NCBI GenBank assembly: GCA_003555185.1
Contig: PWFZ01000271.1
Span: forward strand, 1 to 7,253
Length of the DNA: 7,253 bases
Source: Balneolaceae bacterium
Lineage (GTDB): Bacteria > Bacteroidota > Rhodothermia > Balneolales > Balneolaceae
Direction: 5' to 3'
Shown piece after piece: positions 5,682 to 7,253 of the stretch (position 1 is the stretch's first letter; each line of letters starts with the position of its first letter). A program made the translations under genes and the position numbers. The notes under the pieces are model-generated. The model saw only the letters and a list, made by a program, of their open reading frames with translations, did no database searches and was not told the origin of the DNA.

Positions 5682-6734
5682 TTAAAAGAGTAACATTGAT
5701 AGTACCAAAATAACACCCAGTACAAAGAAGAGGGCATAATTAGTGGTAATTCCGGTTTGAATATATCGCAATAAACTTCCTGCAAGTCGGACAAAGCCGG
5801 CCACAGCATTTACAAATCCATCAACAACTTTCATGTCGAAGACTGCGAGGACTTTGTCAGAAAACTTTACGGTGGGATGTACAACTACACCTTCATACAG
5901 TTCGTCAAGTCCATACTTGTCCTTCCAAACATCGTAGAACCCGCCAAATTTATCTGATAGCTTCTTGTCTGACTCCAACTGTTGGTCGTGCCCATACATT
6001 CTATAGGCTGTATACACTCCCGCAACGGCAACAAGAATGGAGAAAATCATCAGTCCCCATTCTGCCGCAATGGATAATGTTAATGTAATATCTGCTGCAA
6101 TAGGTGAAAGCCAGTGCGCAATCCAGTTAATATCTCCATCAGGCCCCACAAATGTTTTTGCCACAAAGTTTGGCAGGCCAATAAAGCCACCAACAATTGA
6201 CAAGCCGGCGAGAGTCCAAAGCGGAACGGTCATTGTTTTGGGACTCTCATGTAAATATGATTCTGCTCCTTTCGCTTCAGGGAATAATTTTGGCAATTTA
6301 AATGTACCATGGAAGGTAGTGAGTGTAAGCCTGAACATATAGAATGCTGTCAGAAATGCTGTAATTACGGCTACTCCCCATAATATAAAGTACAATGTAC
6401 CGGCAACCTCACCCATCCCCATACTTGAAGCATGCATGAGTATTTCATCCTTAGAAAAGAATCCTGCCAAAGGCGGAATTCCCGCAATAGTAATGGTCGC
6501 AATTAAAAACGTTTTATAGGTAGAGGGCATATATTTTCTAAGCCCACCCATGTTCCGAATATCCTGGGGATCAAAATCAACATCTTTACCATCATCATGC
6601 AGCTTGTGCTTCACATGATCCATTGTATGGATTACAGAACCTGAACCAAGGAATAAACAGGCCTTGAAAAAAGCGTGAGTTATTACATGGAAGAGTGCTG
6701 CAGTAAATGCTCCGGAGCCCATTGCCAAAAACAT
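5682..6734 (-). CDS. nuoL: NADH-quinone oxidoreductase subunit L, C-terminal part (downstream of the frame break)
   Basis: This frame encodes the C-terminal part of NuoL, the distal proton-pumping subunit of complex I. The 350 residues begin MFLAMGSGAF, which in intact NuoL directly continues from 'SQLGY'. The ATG at 6734 is therefore an internal methionine, not a real start. It holds H16, H20 and K24 in FHVITHAFFKACLFLGSGSV, the expected histidine/lysine channel residues. It also holds K95 in AGIPPLAGFFSKDEIL (the helix 12 lysine) and a charged loop DVDFDPQDIRNMGGLRKYMP typical of the family. The last stretch (about 280-350) contains the long lateral helix region and the final membrane segment (ALFFVLGVILVLSMLLF). 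It ends 18 bases before nuoM. No Shine-Dalgarno or promoter is seen before 6734, so it is unlikely to be expressed on its own. Confidence 0.9.
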   Translation of the reverse strand: MFLAMGSGAFTAALFHVITHAFFKACLFLGSGSVIHTMDHVKHKLHDDGKDVDFDPQDIRNMGGLRKYMPSTYKTFLIATITIAGIPPLAGFFSKDEILMHASSMGMGEVAGTLYFILWGVAVITAFLTAFYMFRLTLTTFHGTFKLPKLFPEAKGAESYLHESPKTMTVPLWTLAGLSIVGGFIGLPNFVAKTFVGPDGDINWIAHWLSPIAADITLTLSIAAEWGLMIFSILVAVAGVYTAYRMYGHDQQLESDKKLSDKFGGFYDVWKDKYGLDELYEGVVVHPTVKFSDKVLAVFDMKVVDGFVNAVAGFVRLAGSLLRYIQTGITTNYALFFVLGVILVLSMLLF

Positions 6735-7253
6735 AAGCCAAGCTGAGAAACGGTTGAATACGCGAGAACTCCTTTAATGTCATTTTGTGTAATGGCAATG
6801 GTTGCAGCTACAATCGCAGTCAACCCTCCAATAACAGCAACTATTAACATTACTTCGGGCGACATAACAAACATTGGAGACATTCTCGTAATCAAATAAA
6901 TACCCGACGTAACCATTGTAGCGGCATGTATCAGCGCGGATACTGATGTCGGCCCGGCCATTGCATCCGGCAGCCAAACAAATAGAGGAAATTGTGCGCT
7001 TTTACCTGTGTCTCCAATTAACAATAGTAATCCAATCCAGAACACCTGATCACTCTCGAACAGCTCAAGTCCACCTAAAATTGTATCAAAATCCAGACTG
7101 CCTACAACATCAAAAATCATAAACATCGCTATAAGAAAAGCGAAGTCTCCTACTCTATTATAAAGAAATGCTTTTTTTGCAGCATCCGATTTTGCCATAT
7201 CTGAGTACCAAAAGCCAATCAGAAGATATGAACACAACCCAACTCCTTCCCAA
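6683..7253 (-). CDS. nuoL: NADH-quinone oxidoreductase subunit L, N-terminal side fragment (start outside window, upstream of the frame break)
   Basis: This frame runs in from the right edge; genuine NuoL sequence extends from 7252 to 6737 (172 codons), after which the frame is out of register and stops at 6683. The first visible residues are WEGVG then LCSYLLIGFWY, the helix 5 region with its essential Glu. K84 of the visible fragment lies in IGDTGKSAQFPLFVWLPDAM (helix 7 lysine). DAMAGPTSVSALIHAATMVT follows, with Ser where many homologues have Pro (GPTPVSALIHA). Then comes ITQNDIKGVLAYSTVSQLG, the family's discontinuous-helix and helix 9-10 segment. Together with the 350-residue downstream piece this is one nuoL gene; the first roughly 130 codons lie outside the window. 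The 17 codons after 6737 (LCFWQWAPEHLLQHSSM) are out-of-frame readthrough. Confidence 0.9.
   Translation of the reverse strand, partial: WEGVGLCSYLLIGFWYSDMAKSDAAKKAFLYNRVGDFAFLIAMFMIFDVVGSLDFDTILGGLELFESDQVFWIGLLLLIGDTGKSAQFPLFVWLPDAMAGPTSVSALIHAATMVTSGIYLITRMSPMFVMSPEVMLIVAVIGGLTAIVAATIAITQNDIKGVLAYSTVSQLGLCFWQWAPEHLLQHSSM
6735..6736 (-). other. nuoL: Frame break in nuoL (one base missing)
   Basis: On the minus strand the codons CAG CTT GGC (Q-L-G) end at 6737 and the ATG of MFLAMG begins at 6734. Only two bases (TT) lie between, where NuoL proteins have one codon (usually Tyr, as in SQLGYMFLA). The upstream frame then reads L-C-F-W-Q-W and stops at 6683. A true deletion, a sequencing or assembly error, or recoding would each explain this. 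Confidence 0.85.

Noticed and set aside
6037..6342. 101-codon plus-strand open frame
   Set aside because: It is fully antisense to well-conserved nuoL sequence and has no recognisable features.
6595..6977. Two further minus-strand open frames (6595-6798 and 6780-6977) overlapping nuoL
   Set aside because: They are in the third frame across the nuoL break; their translations are unlike NuoL or any family I recognise.

Overview
The window looks like a chromosomal piece from a member of the Bacteroidota/FCB group, possibly Balneolales-like. The taxonomic call is an inference. It rests on moderately AT-rich genes, protein sequence character, a Bacteroidota-style promoter (TTG plus TAnnTTTG) in front of rpsF, and weak or absent Shine-Dalgarno sites before several genes. 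No mobile element, CRISPR array, tRNA or rRNA was seen. Every gene I can support lies on the minus strand, so the gene order is described from the right edge to the left.

Right part (7253 to 2313): the distal end of a complex I (NADH:quinone oxidoreductase) operon, encoding the three antiporter-like proton-pumping membrane subunits. The order is nuoL (its start lies beyond the window, and its frame is broken by a one-base deficit at about 6735), nuoM, a small pterin-4a-carbinolamine dehydratase (PCD) gene, then nuoN. Spacing is tight: 18, 5 and 1 bases between successive genes. The PCD gene inside the nuo cluster and the nuoL frame break are the two most notable points.

Middle (2312 to 994): a short regulatory gap with a perfect 14-bp hairpin just after nuoN, a Bacteroidota-type promoter and a leader able to fold into hairpins. 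After it comes the ribosomal protein operon rpsF-rpsR-rplI (S6, S18, L9), closed by a clear intrinsic terminator at 994-1024.

Left part (993 to 1): about 760 bases of very AT-rich DNA with no convincing gene but several palindromes and a repeated octamer. It is followed by a strong sigma70-like promoter, a ribosome binding site and the first 50 codons of a probable MotA/TolQ/ExbB proton channel protein that runs off the left edge.

I see no clearly new multi-gene system. The window is mostly conserved housekeeping DNA with a few points worth checking.
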